A stretch of DNA of 64,000 bases from Eubacterium sp. (GCA_022511225.1 JAFLRZ010000004.1:62001-126000); one strand, 5' to 3'; shown: positions 56,601 through 64,000, counted from the stretch's first letter. The notes: generated by a model from the sequence alone, not told the origin. Numbers and translations: made by a program.

Positions 56601-57224
56601 TTTATTTCTCCTGTAGTCACAATTTTACAAAACGGTGAAGCTGTTGAAAGCGGTGCTTTGATTCAGGCGGACGAAAACGGCATCGCTGCGCTTGACATAG
56701 CACTGAATGAAGGAGCAATGGTTAAGTCTGTTGACATCACGACTTCAAATGAAAGCGGTGTCACTGCCCTGTTGAGTGACAATACAGTTTTAATCACAAA
56801 GACTGCTGAAAAAGGCTCAATTACAGTAACTGTTAAAACTGTTGACGATTACGACAGAGAAGCTGTTAAAACGTATGATTTCAGCATTATAGATGAAATG
56901 ATACCGGCAACGTCAATTGCACTTACTGCAGACGGTGAGCTTGTAACCGACTCTATAGTACGCTCCTGCGGAGGAAGCTACAACAACTTCAAGGGACTCA
57001 CTATCGGTTATATTACAACTCCTGAAAATGCAAACTGCATAACAAGCGTAAGCTACACCTCTTCAGCACCAAACAGCATTAAAGTAAGCGATAGCGGTGT
57101 TGTAGAAGTGGCATCACTTGGTAAGCTCGCATCTTCAAATACTGCTACAATTACCTGTACGGTAACAAACGCTGACGGCACAACCGCATCAGCTTCGGTA
57201 ACAGTTACTATCACAAGAGCTTAG
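50679..57224 (+). CDS. Giant secreted protein with repeated Ig-like (Big_2) and FIVAR domains
   Basis: A 2181-residue exported protein. A signal peptide ends around AATAFAA (residue ~33). The first ~400 residues are unrecognised. Then Big_2-type Ig-like domains (WTSSDPSIASVD, WSSSDESIAKVD) alternate with ~65-residue helical FIVAR-like bundles, which begin near residues 840, 1103, 1365, 1640 and 1906. That is a tandem unit of about 265 residues (Ig-like, Big_2, FIVAR) present about five times. The last ~200 residues are Ig-like. No sortase motif, membrane helix or SLH domain was seen at the C-terminus, so cell attachment is unclear. FIVAR and Big_2 domains bind glycans or matrix. Its short partner gene follows 11 nt later. 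Confidence 0.9.
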   Translation: MGKTTIKKRAISIILAMLMAVTGLLPAATAFAADGDGVEGYYDIELFYKDTDTIVPTSKQDGSAYIEYMVEGQELKLTYKLIDTEMPDNGYIKWFSETPTLVDVTQEGVVKAFDSSKGAVVQSWIDNEVKTIPLVGGVMASVIEKALFNDYVNVDTMDTEAIVEVVEGLFGSESALAQWVESYKGQLIDSLREYLDKINSNIHVQLCAEDGSVLADDYVQIAVTKNEEWYANFLPNGTHITNKSQINTTVAVGSTVQLYAVTTPVRLHYGVIYSVKSSSIFDRGKVVATVNDSGLVTFKNTGTVTVVVSPDTEDIIEGILKLVNYVYALDNTGTLDTDKIAGILIDYVGIDMNRTVLAALLDVCFAVKDIAGNTADPVQLTATAVEIISNLVLQFVYNDSITFNVVESKPLTDFSIDGANSVREGSQIQLSIVNIQPEVGNTSDITWTSSDPSIASVDPKTGVITGRDAGGSLGVLSSQKCTIYATSAANNITKSYVVTVTGRTGQYLSDVEIAGKDYLEMGEETDYTYSIYPKRVSNSSNLYVSWGIQNGVDEDGNPVYLWADDENSVTDGIGTIDSKGHYIPTNGGKCTIAVKATTGYYLSNKNFFEISSFIGTFNVTNGIPIDEIKITAVDGTSNGDLNRVETVIINGQEHTYVTIHKGIAEAYYNNGAIISASIYPSNASNQTLKWVVDNSYYNTSVSDDTHTATVKQAAGHEVADTFNIYAVSGDGKIKSNIITVCVTRNYAVSNTIDQSSIEIIRGRTADATHTIKFDGSWTSTAYACYKCNWYSSDDSIFTVETRRNDNRDATLTAVDVGTATLYCVSADGGIVDTCQVTVYPDKERLKNIVNLCDRTIVIRTEENKKLYNEYMKALDLAYFVLYDQPMASQMVCDTYADELLYAFYKVGGFVDVSGVNILGPNKTELASDHITVNVGTLQSYTDYSYDLEYEVTPSTAMYSDVEWTSSNSSIKVGKNGKCTPSSNDPGSAIITCTVTDYMGNKSSDSVFVTFARTAVTGVTLDIDRIIEGKVGENQKLTATVSPTGTIGIGAASRTDVYWSSSDESIAKVDQNGVVTFVAGGDCTIYCTTYDGGYVAQCAVNVVTNYSALELLIKQYTDLSLNPVNYYPDSWEAFEKTMQKAKDMVARRGYSQAEVDKMTAELEKAYKDLRKYNYLQNIELYLDGEQTKEFYQYDLSLFSEGISYKNAVLDLNVRLYPNNASYESVKWESSTTDISVTSDGKCSPTINDSCYGRITCIVTDHYGNSFRDSVWVSFAFTPVTSLALSETAITGAVGETFKLYCTVYPTGRLGNWGAASIQDYYWESDNLDVASVSQDGTVEFVSAGSTIVRAVSYDGGISAECVVSTEGDRSALREIIEKCKGVDYTQYTYEYGMAFKDAYENALRVMDDNTVSQQDIDNAAAALNKAYQDLLNNPYIKADYIDIAYTTYSKPLVGSAKSVTSGTVPSSDALSINLSKGYSNWNNYNYVTLVASPSPSNAMYKSFEWAVAGTSKMDTSISNTSITLTPTKTDEGAWAILTVTITDHYDRTYTRVVSVVMSDDTVTGFEITDTVSTMYATDAGKQLAYTVSGSGINTVIWSSSNEKVLKVNESGVITPVDKGTATITGKTFDGGYTDSITIEVLTDFSMLAEKQNEYYNLIEEATGTYLYTEESLNALAEVVAQAKTMITEGRATQAEVNQMIEELDNAYNSLVEYVVANGISIGYEEDSNVTLVREGFLRYANTISITGKTISLVPIVEPADSIYTSIKWESSNSNVTVDEFGLVKNTSLTSAVASKITCTITNLRGEMFTATMYVAFTRSGVTGISFNNEMVSGAPAETVKLSPNITNQNNSSLSTSYIKDCFYSSSDESIATVDDNGVVTFISQGEAIITATTLDGGYTATIKAFTTWDSTALKAAINTAKSINYMDYAYSYGTSFKAAYENAVAVYDNIYASQDEIDTACSLLTEAMTALEGNEFISPVVTILQNGEAVESGALIQADENGIAALDIALNEGAMVKSVDITTSNESGVTALLSDNTVLITKTAEKGSITVTVKTVDDYDREAVKTYDFSIIDEMIPATSIALTADGELVTDSIVRSCGGSYNNFKGLTIGYITTPENANCITSVSYTSSAPNSIKVSDSGVVEVASLGKLASSNTATITCTVTNADGTTASASVTVTITRA

Positions 57225-57235
57225 GAGGGGTAAAT

Positions 57236-58561
57236 ATGAATAAAACAACAAAAAAGTATTTATCCCTTTTACTCGTAATCACTATGCTTTTAGGCTGTTT
57301 TAGCATAAGCTTTACAGCCTTCAGCGGTGATGAGATCGAGATAAATGCAACTAATTTTCCCGATCCCGTTTTCAGGGCGTTTGTCACTGAAAGGTATGAC
57401 AACAACCGAAACGGCTATCTGAGTGCTGAAGAAAGAAATGTAAGCAATATGCCGATCTCAGGCTATCTTGATGACGATCAAGAGATTAAAACCCTAAAAG
57501 GTATTGAGTATTTTGCAAACTCTCTTTCAATATTAAGATGTGCTTATATAGGTCTTGAGGAGCTTGATGTTTCCGCACTTTTTAACCTTACTTCTCTTAC
57601 GTGTATGGGAAACCGCTTAAAGACTCTTGACGTTTCAAAAAATACTAAGCTTGTTTCGCTCAACTGCTCAGACAATAAGCTTACATCGCTGACACTCGGC
57701 TCGCTCACTGCTCTTGATATGCTTCATTGCTACGTAAATAAGATTGCAAGCCTTGATGTATCAGCGCTTGTGAATCTTACTGATTTAAGATGTGACCAAA
57801 ACGAGCTTACCGCTATTGACGTTTCAAAGAACACTCGTTTAAAGGAATTTACCTGTTCAAAAAATCATTTGATTTCACTTGATTTAAGTTATAACACGTC
57901 GCTTAATGCAGTTGTCGGACCGGCTATCGGAGGGCAGACAACGACAGCACAGGCAATTTTGAACGGTGTTGAAATTCTGATTCCTTTTGAGGTTGATAAT
58001 CGTAACAATATCACATCAACTTCACTTGACAGCGAGGGATACCTTGCCTACTATCTCGGTCAGTTTCATACTAACAACTTTGACAACCTTGTTGACGGAC
58101 TTGATTATACGTATTCAACCTCTCTTGCAAACAGCGAGGATATGTCGGTTCACGTTGACGTGTCAAGGGAATTTTTTGAGGTAAAATTTTTCGCTGATGA
58201 GCAGATGCAGGAACTTTTAGGTGTGAGATACGTTGAGCCAAACGAAAGTCCATTCGCTCCTGAAATTCCTCTTATGCAATGCAAAGCATTTGACCGCTGG
58301 AGTGAGGACATCACAAACGTAACCGAGGATATGAAGGTTTACATAATCTGGAGTGACAATCACTCATACGAGCTTACAAACTTTGAGAATGATATAGCAA
58401 CAATCAGCTGCTCAGTCTGCGGTGATAGCTTTACGGTACGCTTCAGCGACTGCATAAGCACAAAGGCTGATGATGAAAATTACTGTGAATATTTAGACGT
58501 TGTATCAGACGGCTATATCAACGCAAAAGACTATGCGAAACTTATTCAGATGTTTCAATAA
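57236..58561 (+). CDS. Secreted leucine-rich repeat protein with EF-hand-like and half-dockerin-like motifs
   Basis: A 441-residue exported protein. The signal peptide is LSLLLVITMLLGCFSISF. Near residue 55 an EF-hand-like loop is present (DNNRNGYLSAEE). LRRs follow from about residue 80 to 230, repeating a L-x-x-L-x-C-x-x-N-x-L-x-x-L-D-V-S-x-x-T pattern. After a mixed region, the last residues DVVSDGYINAKDYAKLIQMF match one calcium-binding half of a type I dockerin; a second half is not evident. It follows the giant protein by 11 nt and probably shares its operon. A role in substrate adhesion is inferred. Confidence 0.85.
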   Translation: MNKTTKKYLSLLLVITMLLGCFSISFTAFSGDEIEINATNFPDPVFRAFVTERYDNNRNGYLSAEERNVSNMPISGYLDDDQEIKTLKGIEYFANSLSILRCAYIGLEELDVSALFNLTSLTCMGNRLKTLDVSKNTKLVSLNCSDNKLTSLTLGSLTALDMLHCYVNKIASLDVSALVNLTDLRCDQNELTAIDVSKNTRLKEFTCSKNHLISLDLSYNTSLNAVVGPAIGGQTTTAQAILNGVEILIPFEVDNRNNITSTSLDSEGYLAYYLGQFHTNNFDNLVDGLDYTYSTSLANSEDMSVHVDVSREFFEVKFFADEQMQELLGVRYVEPNESPFAPEIPLMQCKAFDRWSEDITNVTEDMKVYIIWSDNHSYELTNFENDIATISCSVCGDSFTVRFSDCISTKADDENYCEYLDVVSDGYINAKDYAKLIQMFQ

Positions 58562-58587
58562 TAAGTTTCAATGATCATCCGACTCTT

Positions 58588-58620
58588 AAAAAGAGGTTAT
58601 CATTTTGATAACCTCTTTTT
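58588..58620 (+). terminator. Intrinsic terminator of the surface-protein operon
   Basis: AAAAAGAGGTTATCA (58588-58602) / TGATAACCTCTTTTT (58606-58620) form a 15-bp stem with a TTT loop and trailing T-run. Confidence 0.88.
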
Positions 58621-58645
58621 CTTCTGCCTCATATCGCTTATTATA

Positions 58646-58674
58646 TTGACTTATTTAGATAAAAATAGTAAAAT
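58646..58674 (+). promoter_or_regulatory. Sigma-A promoter of glyS
   Basis: TTGACT (58646-58651), 17-nt spacer, TAAAAT (58669-58674), 40 nt before the ATG. No T-box leader is seen, since the leader is too short. Confidence 0.55.
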
Positions 58675-58713
58675 ACATATTAAATATCAAAATAATATTG
58701 GAGGATTAATTAT

Positions 58714-60096
58714 ATGAAAAATACTGACAAAACACTTGAACAGCTTGTTGCACTCAGCAAAGGCAGAGGCTTTGTATATGCAGGCTCCGAGATTTACGGT
58801 GGACTTGCAAACACATGGGATTACGGCCCTCTCGGCGTCGAGGTCAAGGAGAACATCAAAAAGGCATGGAGAAAGAAGTTTATTCAGGAAAACCCATATA
58901 ACGTAGGACTTGACTCTGCTATTCTTATGAATCCGCAGACATGGGTGGCTTCCGGCCATCTCGGTGGATTTTCTGACCCGCTTATGGACTGCTGTGATTG
59001 CAAAACAAGGCACAGAGCAGACGATCTTATCGAAAGCTTTGACGGCACAAATGTTGCAGGTTGGAGCAATGATGAAATGGCAGCATACATCAAGGGGCAC
59101 AACATTCCTTGTCCTAACTGCGGTGCTAATAACTTTACTGACATCCGTCAGTTTAACCTTATGTTCAAAACGTTTCAGGGTGTAACCGAGGATGCTAAGG
59201 ATGAGATTTATCTTCGTCCTGAAACAGCTCAGGGTATCTTCGTAAACTTTGCTAACGTGCAGAGAACAACGAGAAAGAAGATTCCTTTCGGTGTCGCACA
59301 GATTGGTAAATCATTCAGAAACGAAATTACACCCGGTAAGTTTATCTTCAGAGTAAGAGAGTTTGAGCAGATGGAGCTTGAATTCTTCTGCAAGCCGGGC
59401 ACAGACCTTGAATGGTTTGATTACTGGAGAGGCTTCTGCCGTGACTGGCTCTACTCAATCGGCGTTAAGGAAGAAAATCTCCGCCTTCGCGACCATGACC
59501 CTGAGGAGCTTTGCTTCTACTCAAAGGCTACTACAGACTTTGAATATCTCTTCCCGTTCGGCTGGGGCGAGCTTTGGGGTGTGGCAGACAGAACTGACTA
59601 CGACCTTACTCAGCATATCAACACAAGCGGAAAGAATATGGAATATTTTGATCAGGCAACGGGTGAAAAATACGTTCCGTACGTTATTGAGCCGTCACTC
59701 GGTGTTGAGCGTCTTTTCCTTGCACTTCTTACCGAGGCATATGACGAAGAGGTTATTGACGCTGAAAAGAACGACACAAGAGTTGTTATGCATTTCAGCC
59801 CTGTTATTGCTCCGTTCAAGGCAGCAGTGCTTCCTCTTTCAAAAAAGCTCAGTGACAAGGCAACGGAGGTATTCACAGCACTTTCAAAGAAATTCAACGT
59901 TGACTTTGACGAAGCAGGCTCTATAGGCAAGAGATATCGCCGTCAGGATGAAATCGGTACTCCTTTCTGCATCACGTATGACTTTGAGTCAGAGGAGGAC
60001 GGTTGTGTTACAGTTCGTGACCGTGACACAATGGAGCAGGTAAGACTTCCGATTACTGAGCTCGCATCATTTATTGAAAGCAAGCTTGAATTTTAA
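58714..60096 (+). CDS. glyS: Glycyl-tRNA synthetase (single-chain, class II)
   Basis: A 460-residue alpha2-type glycyl-tRNA synthetase. Motifs: [17 protein letters not shown] at the N-terminus, class II motif 2 [20 protein letters not shown], and motif 3 in [16 protein letters not shown]. The C-terminal anticodon-binding domain is present. Zn-binding cysteine pairs are CCDCK and CPNC. GGAGG lies 9 nt before the ATG. The adjacent DUF975 gene starts 27 nt downstream. Confidence 0.95.
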   Translation: MKNTDKTLEQLVALSKGRGFVYAGSEIYGGLANTWDYGPLGVEVKENIKKAWRKKFIQENPYNVGLDSAILMNPQTWVASGHLGGFSDPLMDCCDCKTRHRADDLIESFDGTNVAGWSNDEMAAYIKGHNIPCPNCGANNFTDIRQFNLMFKTFQGVTEDAKDEIYLRPETAQGIFVNFANVQRTTRKKIPFGVAQIGKSFRNEITPGKFIFRVREFEQMELEFFCKPGTDLEWFDYWRGFCRDWLYSIGVKEENLRLRDHDPEELCFYSKATTDFEYLFPFGWGELWGVADRTDYDLTQHINTSGKNMEYFDQATGEKYVPYVIEPSLGVERLFLALLTEAYDEEVIDAEKNDTRVVMHFSPVIAPFKAAVLPLSKKLSDKATEVFTALSKKFNVDFDEAGSIGKRYRRQDEIGTPFCITYDFESEEDGCVTVRDRDTMEQVRLPITELASFIESKLEF

Positions 60097-60123
60097 TTAG
60101 TAAAATCGAAAAGAGTGATTAAT

Positions 60124-61323
60124 ATGTACAACATTAACAGACCTATTGTAAAACAACAGGCAAGAGCTCTCATTAAGGGCAAGGTTTTTCAGCTGTTTGT
60201 GATTATTTTAATTGTAACATTGCTTAGCGGAGCTAACACAGGCTTCAACTTGAACTTCAACTTTAGTCACAGTAATTTAGATAATCTGTTCGGAAATGAC
60301 AATTACTACAATTATAATTACTCTGACGAGGATTATTACAACAATTACAATCAGGACGATGACTACGGCGATTTCGGATTTGATGAGTTTTATGAGGGTC
60401 AGCAAAGCGGTGATGTCAATCCGTTTGACAGCTTCGGCGCTATAGAAGATACTGAAAACGATAGCTTTTTGGATGATATATTCGGCTCAGGCAACAGAAC
60501 TTCATTCTTATTAGCCGGAATGTCATTCGTAATGATTTTAGCCATTATCGGTATAATTATAAGAATAATATTTGCACCTCTCGGAGTTACACTTACAGGA
60601 ATTCTTGTTTCATTTGTAAGGCGAAATCCTGCCGAAAGATTTGAATTAGGCAAAGAGTTTGGCAGACTTTTCAAGGACAGCTTCAATAAAAGCTTTAGCA
60701 ATAAGCTTGGTCTTGCGGTTTTAAGAGGATTGATAACAGGACTTCTTTCACTGCTCTTTATAATACCGGGAATTGTTTATTATTACAGCACGTATTTTGC
60801 TTACCAGCTTATGTGCGACAATCCTGATTTGTCGCCTTCAGAGGCTCTTGCAATCTCAAAGAAAATGACAAAAGGGCATAAGGGCGAGTTGTTCGTGCTC
60901 AACCTCAGTTTCTTTCCTTGGTGGCTTCTTACATGTATCACTTTAGGATTAGCATCAATTTACGTATTACCTTACATTCAGGTTACTGATGCTCTCTATT
61001 ATGAAAACTTCCGTATAAGAGCACTTCAAAACGGCGACATTGCTCAGCATGAGGTAATGTCAAGAGAAGCAATGAACGAGCAGGCTCAGAATAATTACTT
61101 TACAGGCAATTCGTATGATAACTCATTTTCAAATCAGTATTCAGACGGATATGAAGCACAAAGCTATAATTATAATAATGAAAATTATAATCCTCCTCAG
61201 CAGGGCAACTATTTTTCATCACCGCAAAGTAATAACGGCAGTACAAATATAGGCGAGTATTATCAGCCTCCTACTGATTACAATGATAATTGGGAGAACA
61301 ATAATGGAAATTCAAATTTCTGA
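60124..61323 (+). CDS. DUF975-family membrane protein with Asn/Tyr-rich insert and tail
   Basis: A 399-residue membrane protein of the DUF975 family, with the typical N-terminal IVKQQARALIKGKVF and a membrane domain with about six helices (the ELGKEFGRLFKDSFNKSF segment, LFIIPGIVYYYSTYFAYQLM). Between helices 1 and 2 an extra ~75-residue acidic/Asn/Tyr-rich loop is inserted, and the C-terminal ~75 residues are also Asn/Gln/Tyr-rich. The start is ATG 60124, with GAGTGAT just before it. It overlaps the flavodiiron gene by 20 nt. Function unknown. Confidence 0.85.
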   Translation: MYNINRPIVKQQARALIKGKVFQLFVIILIVTLLSGANTGFNLNFNFSHSNLDNLFGNDNYYNYNYSDEDYYNNYNQDDDYGDFGFDEFYEGQQSGDVNPFDSFGAIEDTENDSFLDDIFGSGNRTSFLLAGMSFVMILAIIGIIIRIIFAPLGVTLTGILVSFVRRNPAERFELGKEFGRLFKDSFNKSFSNKLGLAVLRGLITGLLSLLFIIPGIVYYYSTYFAYQLMCDNPDLSPSEALAISKKMTKGHKGELFVLNLSFFPWWLLTCITLGLASIYVLPYIQVTDALYYENFRIRALQNGDIAQHEVMSREAMNEQAQNNYFTGNSYDNSFSNQYSDGYEAQSYNYNNENYNPPQQGNYFSSPQSNNGSTNIGEYYQPPTDYNDNWENNNGNSNF

Positions 61324-62458
61324 TTCAATCAGATATATTGGCGTAGATGACAGGGAAATTGACCTTTTTGAAGGTCAGTACATAGTACCTAACGGAATTG
61401 CTTATAACTCATATCTCATAATCGATGAAAAAATCGCAATTATGGATACTGTCGATAAGCGTAAGGCTGATGAATGGCTTGAAAATCTTAAGTCTGCACT
61501 CGACGGCAGAACACCTGACTATCTTGTTATTCAGCACCTTGAGCCCGATCATTCAGGCTGCATTAAGGCAGTTACAGATATCTACCCTGACCTTAAGCTT
61601 GTCTGCTCTGCAAAGGCTAAAGGTATGCTCCCTCAGTTTTTAGAAATTGAGGACGAAAGAGTTATCATCAAAAACGAGGGTGATACTCTTGAACTCGGCA
61701 GTCATATTCTTACGTTCATTATGGCTCCTATGGTGCACTGGCCTGAGGTTATGCTCTCATATGAAAGCAGTGAAAGGGTGCTCTTTTCAGCAGATGCATT
61801 CGGCAAGTTCGGAGCACTTGATGCGGATGAGGGATGGTCGTGCGAGGCAAGAAGATATTATTTCAATATCGTAGGCAAGTACGGTGCACCTGTGCAGACG
61901 GTACTTAAAAAGGCATCAGCTCTCGAAATAAATACAATTTGCCCGCTTCACGGCCCTATACTTACTGACACTATTCCTGAGGTTTTGAGCCTATACAATA
62001 CGTGGTCATCGTATCAGCCTGAAAATGAGGGCGTGTTTATTGCATATGCATCAATTCACGGCAACACGGCTGAAGCTGCTCAGATTATGAAGCAGAAGCT
62101 TGAGGAAAAGGGATGCCCGAGAGTGGCTATTGCAGATCTTTCAAGAGATGATATGGCTGAGTGTGTGGAGGATGCTTTCAGGCACAGCACACTTCTTTGT
62201 ATGGCATCAAGCTATGACGGAGGAGTATTTACTCCTATGGGTGATTTTATTCATCATCTTAAGAGCAAGGCTTTCCAGAACAGAAAGGTTGCATTTGTTG
62301 AAAATGCTTCGTGGGCACCGAGTGCCGCAAGAACGATGAAGGCTGAATTTGAACAGATGAAAAATATCGAGCTCGTAGGCGATACGGTCACAATCAGAAC
62401 TACCGTAAAGCCCTCCGACATCGAAGCGCTTGATACTCTTGCACAGCAGATTAAATAA
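61304..62458 (+). CDS. Flavodiiron protein (FprA-type A flavoprotein)
   Basis: A 384-residue flavodiiron protein that reduces oxygen to water, or nitric oxide. The metallo-beta-lactamase-like half has the diiron ligands in QHLEPDHSG (H-x-E-x-D-H), MVHWPEVM (His), SADAFGKFG (Asp) and CPLHGP (His). The flavodoxin half starts VFIAYASIHGNTAEAAQ (FMN phosphate loop). It lacks a rubredoxin domain, so electrons come from a separate partner. The start ATG 61304 overlaps the DUF975 stop. Confidence 0.92.
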   Translation: MEIQISDSIRYIGVDDREIDLFEGQYIVPNGIAYNSYLIIDEKIAIMDTVDKRKADEWLENLKSALDGRTPDYLVIQHLEPDHSGCIKAVTDIYPDLKLVCSAKAKGMLPQFLEIEDERVIIKNEGDTLELGSHILTFIMAPMVHWPEVMLSYESSERVLFSADAFGKFGALDADEGWSCEARRYYFNIVGKYGAPVQTVLKKASALEINTICPLHGPILTDTIPEVLSLYNTWSSYQPENEGVFIAYASIHGNTAEAAQIMKQKLEEKGCPRVAIADLSRDDMAECVEDAFRHSTLLCMASSYDGGVFTPMGDFIHHLKSKAFQNRKVAFVENASWAPSAARTMKAEFEQMKNIELVGDTVTIRTTVKPSDIEALDTLAQQIK

Positions 62459-62531
62459 ACTTAAACTATCAAAAGGTGCATAATCACCAATGTGTTCATA
62501 AGGGAGGATAATTCCCCCCCTGCAAACAAGC

Positions 62532-62563
62532 AAAGGACATCTTCTTATTCGAAGATGTCCTTT
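62532..62563 (+). terminator. Intrinsic terminator of the flavodiiron gene
   Basis: AAAGGACATCTTC (62532-62544) / GAAGATGTCCTTT (62551-62563) form a 13-bp stem followed by T's. Upstream is a run of seven C's (about 62513-62519) facing a GGGAGG. Confidence 0.85.
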
Positions 62564-62568
62564 TTATA

Positions 62569-62597
62569 TTGCACTATTTAAAACATTGTGATATAAT
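62569..62597 (+). promoter_or_regulatory. Putative sigma-A promoter of ilvD
   Basis: TTGCAC (62569-62574), 17-nt spacer, TATAAT (62592-62597), about 60 nt before the ATG. No leader-peptide or T-box signal was seen in the short leader. Confidence 0.6.
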
Positions 62598-62659
62598 CTT
62601 CTAAACATATTTAATTATGCTTAAACATTTTTTCAGCTATATAGGAAAGGATATATATT

Positions 62660-64000
62660 ATGAGATCTGATTTAATTAAAAAAGGCCCTTCAAGAGCACC
62701 TCACCGTTCTCTTTTAAGAGCACTCGGTATTGATGAGCTTGAAATGGGCAGACCGTTTGTTGCAGTTGTAAATTCAAAGAGTGATTACATCCCCGGTCAT
62801 ATGCACCTTGATAAAATCGCGGAGCAGGTTAAGGCGGGTATCCGTAACGCAGGCGGTGTTCCGTTTGAATTTAACACAATCGGCGTATGCGACGGTATCG
62901 CAATGAATCATAGGGGCATGAAGTATTCACTTTGCTCAAGAGAGCTTATTGCAGACAGTATCGAGGTTATGCTTACGGCTCACCCTCTTGATGCTATCGT
63001 GTTCATTCCTAACTGCGATAAAATTGTTCCGGGTATGCTTCTTGCAGCGTGCAGACTCAATCTGCCTTGTATTTTCATCAACGGCGGACCTATGCTTCCG
63101 GGTAAGAGCACCGAAACGACAAACCGTATAGGTCTTTCAGAGCAGTTTGAATACGTTGGAGCAAATGCTGTAGGCAAAATGAGTGACGCAGACCTTGAAA
63201 GCTGTGCTATGACCGCTTGCCCGACCTGTGGTTCATGCTCAGGTATGTACACTGCAAATTCTATGAACTGCCTTACAGAAACAATCGGTATGTCACTCCC
63301 CGGCTCAGGCACAATTCCTGCTGTTATGAGTTCAAGACTTCGTCTTGCAAAGCAGGCAGGCGAGAGAGTTATGGAGCTTCTTAAAGAGGACATCAAGCCG
63401 AGTGATATTATTACCGAAAAAGCTATTGAAAATGCAATGCGCACCGATATGGCTATCGGTTGTTCAACTAATACAATTCTTCATCTCACTGCTATCGCTC
63501 ACGCAGCAGGTCACGATATTGACCTTGCAGACCTTGATGCGTACGGCAGAAAGACACCGCAGATTTGTAAGCTCAATCCGGCTTCATCTGTATTTATTAC
63601 CGATCTTAATGACGTAGGCGGTATTCAGTCGGTAGTTAAGGAGCTTGCAAAGGGCGGTATGATTAATACAGACGCTCTCACAGTAAACGGCACCGTTGCA
63701 GACAGAATTGCAGCAGCTCCCGATGCAGACGGCGAAATTATCAGAACACTTGATAATCCTTTCTCAGCTGATGGTGGTATTGCCGTTCTTACAGGCAATC
63801 TTGCTGAGGAGGGTGCAGTTGTAAAGAAGGGCGCAGTTGCTCCTGAAATGATGCAGCACAAGGGCCCTGCTAAGTGCTATGACAGCGAGGAGGACGCAAT
63901 TGCCGCTATTAATGGAGGCAAAGTCGTTGCAGGCGACGTTGTTGTTATCCGCTACGAAGGACCAAAGGGCGGACCCGGTATGAGAGAAATGCTTTCACCA
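62660..64000 (+). CDS. ilvD: Dihydroxy-acid dehydratase (3' partial)
   Basis: The reading frame runs 447 codons from ATG 62660 to the right edge, without a stop. Motifs of dihydroxy-acid dehydratase: PSRAPHRSLLRALG, the iron-sulfur ligands in NCDKIVPGM and ACPTCGSCSGMYTANSMN, and the SADGGIAVLTGN segment. It makes the 2-keto precursors of valine, isoleucine and leucine. AGGAAAGGAT precedes the ATG. The rest of the gene (about 100 codons by family length) lies outside the window. Confidence 0.95.
   Translation, partial: MRSDLIKKGPSRAPHRSLLRALGIDELEMGRPFVAVVNSKSDYIPGHMHLDKIAEQVKAGIRNAGGVPFEFNTIGVCDGIAMNHRGMKYSLCSRELIADSIEVMLTAHPLDAIVFIPNCDKIVPGMLLAACRLNLPCIFINGGPMLPGKSTETTNRIGLSEQFEYVGANAVGKMSDADLESCAMTACPTCGSCSGMYTANSMNCLTETIGMSLPGSGTIPAVMSSRLRLAKQAGERVMELLKEDIKPSDIITEKAIENAMRTDMAIGCSTNTILHLTAIAHAAGHDIDLADLDAYGRKTPQICKLNPASSVFITDLNDVGGIQSVVKELAKGGMINTDALTVNGTVADRIAAAPDADGEIIRTLDNPFSADGGIAVLTGNLAEEGAVVKKGAVAPEMMQHKGPAKCYDSEEDAIAAINGGKVVAGDVVVIRYEGPKGGPGMREMLSP

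Noticed and set aside
58621-58713. T-box leader before glyS
   Set aside because: The leader after the promoter candidate is only about 40 nt; no specifier or antiterminator structure fits.
59363-59926. 187-residue open frame on the plus strand
   Set aside because: It lies wholly within glyS in another frame; class II synthetase motifs support the glyS reading.
62207-62533. 108-residue minus-strand frame at the end of the flavodiiron gene
   Set aside because: Antisense to the flavodoxin domain; the start lies in the C-tract and no motif is visible.

Overview
The window looks like a chromosomal segment of an anaerobic, spore-forming, low-GC Gram-positive bacterium of the Clostridia, most likely the Ruminococcaceae/Oscillospiraceae group of gut or rumen bacteria. 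The evidence is endospore functions (a GerA-type germinant receptor operon, an alpha/beta-type SASP, RicT/YaaT), the GlgC plus GlgD pair typical of Firmicutes, DapL-type lysine/peptidoglycan synthesis, a flavodiiron protein and 2x[4Fe-4S] ferredoxin, a membrane-anchored arabinofuranosidase, and Ig-like/FIVAR and LRR secreted proteins, one ending in a half-dockerin-like motif. No rRNA, tRNA, CRISPR array, IS element or phage module was recognised.

Left part, 1-8.4 kb, is an AT-rich accessory region. It holds a four-gene cassette (a membrane protein with a NADAR/YbiA-like C-terminal domain that runs off the left edge, two paralogous multi-pass membrane proteins and a soluble helical protein), two AAA/DUF4143-type ATPases, a membrane-tethered NERD-domain protein, and a SASP gene whose usual last helix is replaced by a 33-residue tail that also occurs as an orphan copy 2.3 kb away. 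A gene-free stretch (7324-8152) contains the decayed remains of an unidentified gene. 8.1-14.7 kb: a DUF1653 protein, an M24 peptidase-like protein, an alpha/beta-hydrolase, and, divergent from the last, a GH51 arabinofuranosidase / hydroxyacid dehydrogenase / EEP-lipoprotein operon. Clean divergent sigma-A promoters separate the two sides.

14.8-30 kb: an XRE-TPR regulator, an ECF sigma/anti-sigma pair, the glycogen operon glgB-glgC-glgD-glgA on the minus strand, and divergent from it an ANTAR-type regulator followed by dapF-dapL-purC-purB. A secreted Fn3 protein closes this part. 30-40.8 kb is mainly minus strand: a heterodimeric ABC exporter with a metallophosphoesterase, a methyltransferase and hibernation factor, then DUF421-DUF4363-asnB-nitroreductase-glycerophosphodiesterase.

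40.9-64 kb is mainly plus strand: the gerA-type receptor operon (with a 53-aa membrane peptide converging on it), citrate synthase, a membrane protein and AEC transporter, the conserved darA-holB-ricT cluster, a small ferredoxin, a 2181-aa secreted Ig-like/FIVAR repeat protein with an LRR partner, glyS, a DUF975 membrane protein with Asn/Tyr-rich inserts coupled to a flavodiiron protein, and the 5' part of ilvD running off the right edge.

The most unusual items are the NADAR-like membrane cassette, the SASP with a repeat-derived tail, the direct repeats flanking the promoter of the second ATPase, and the periodic giant surface protein. Most other genes are ordinary housekeeping genes whose functions follow from well-known families. 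All assignments come from reading motifs; no database search was run.
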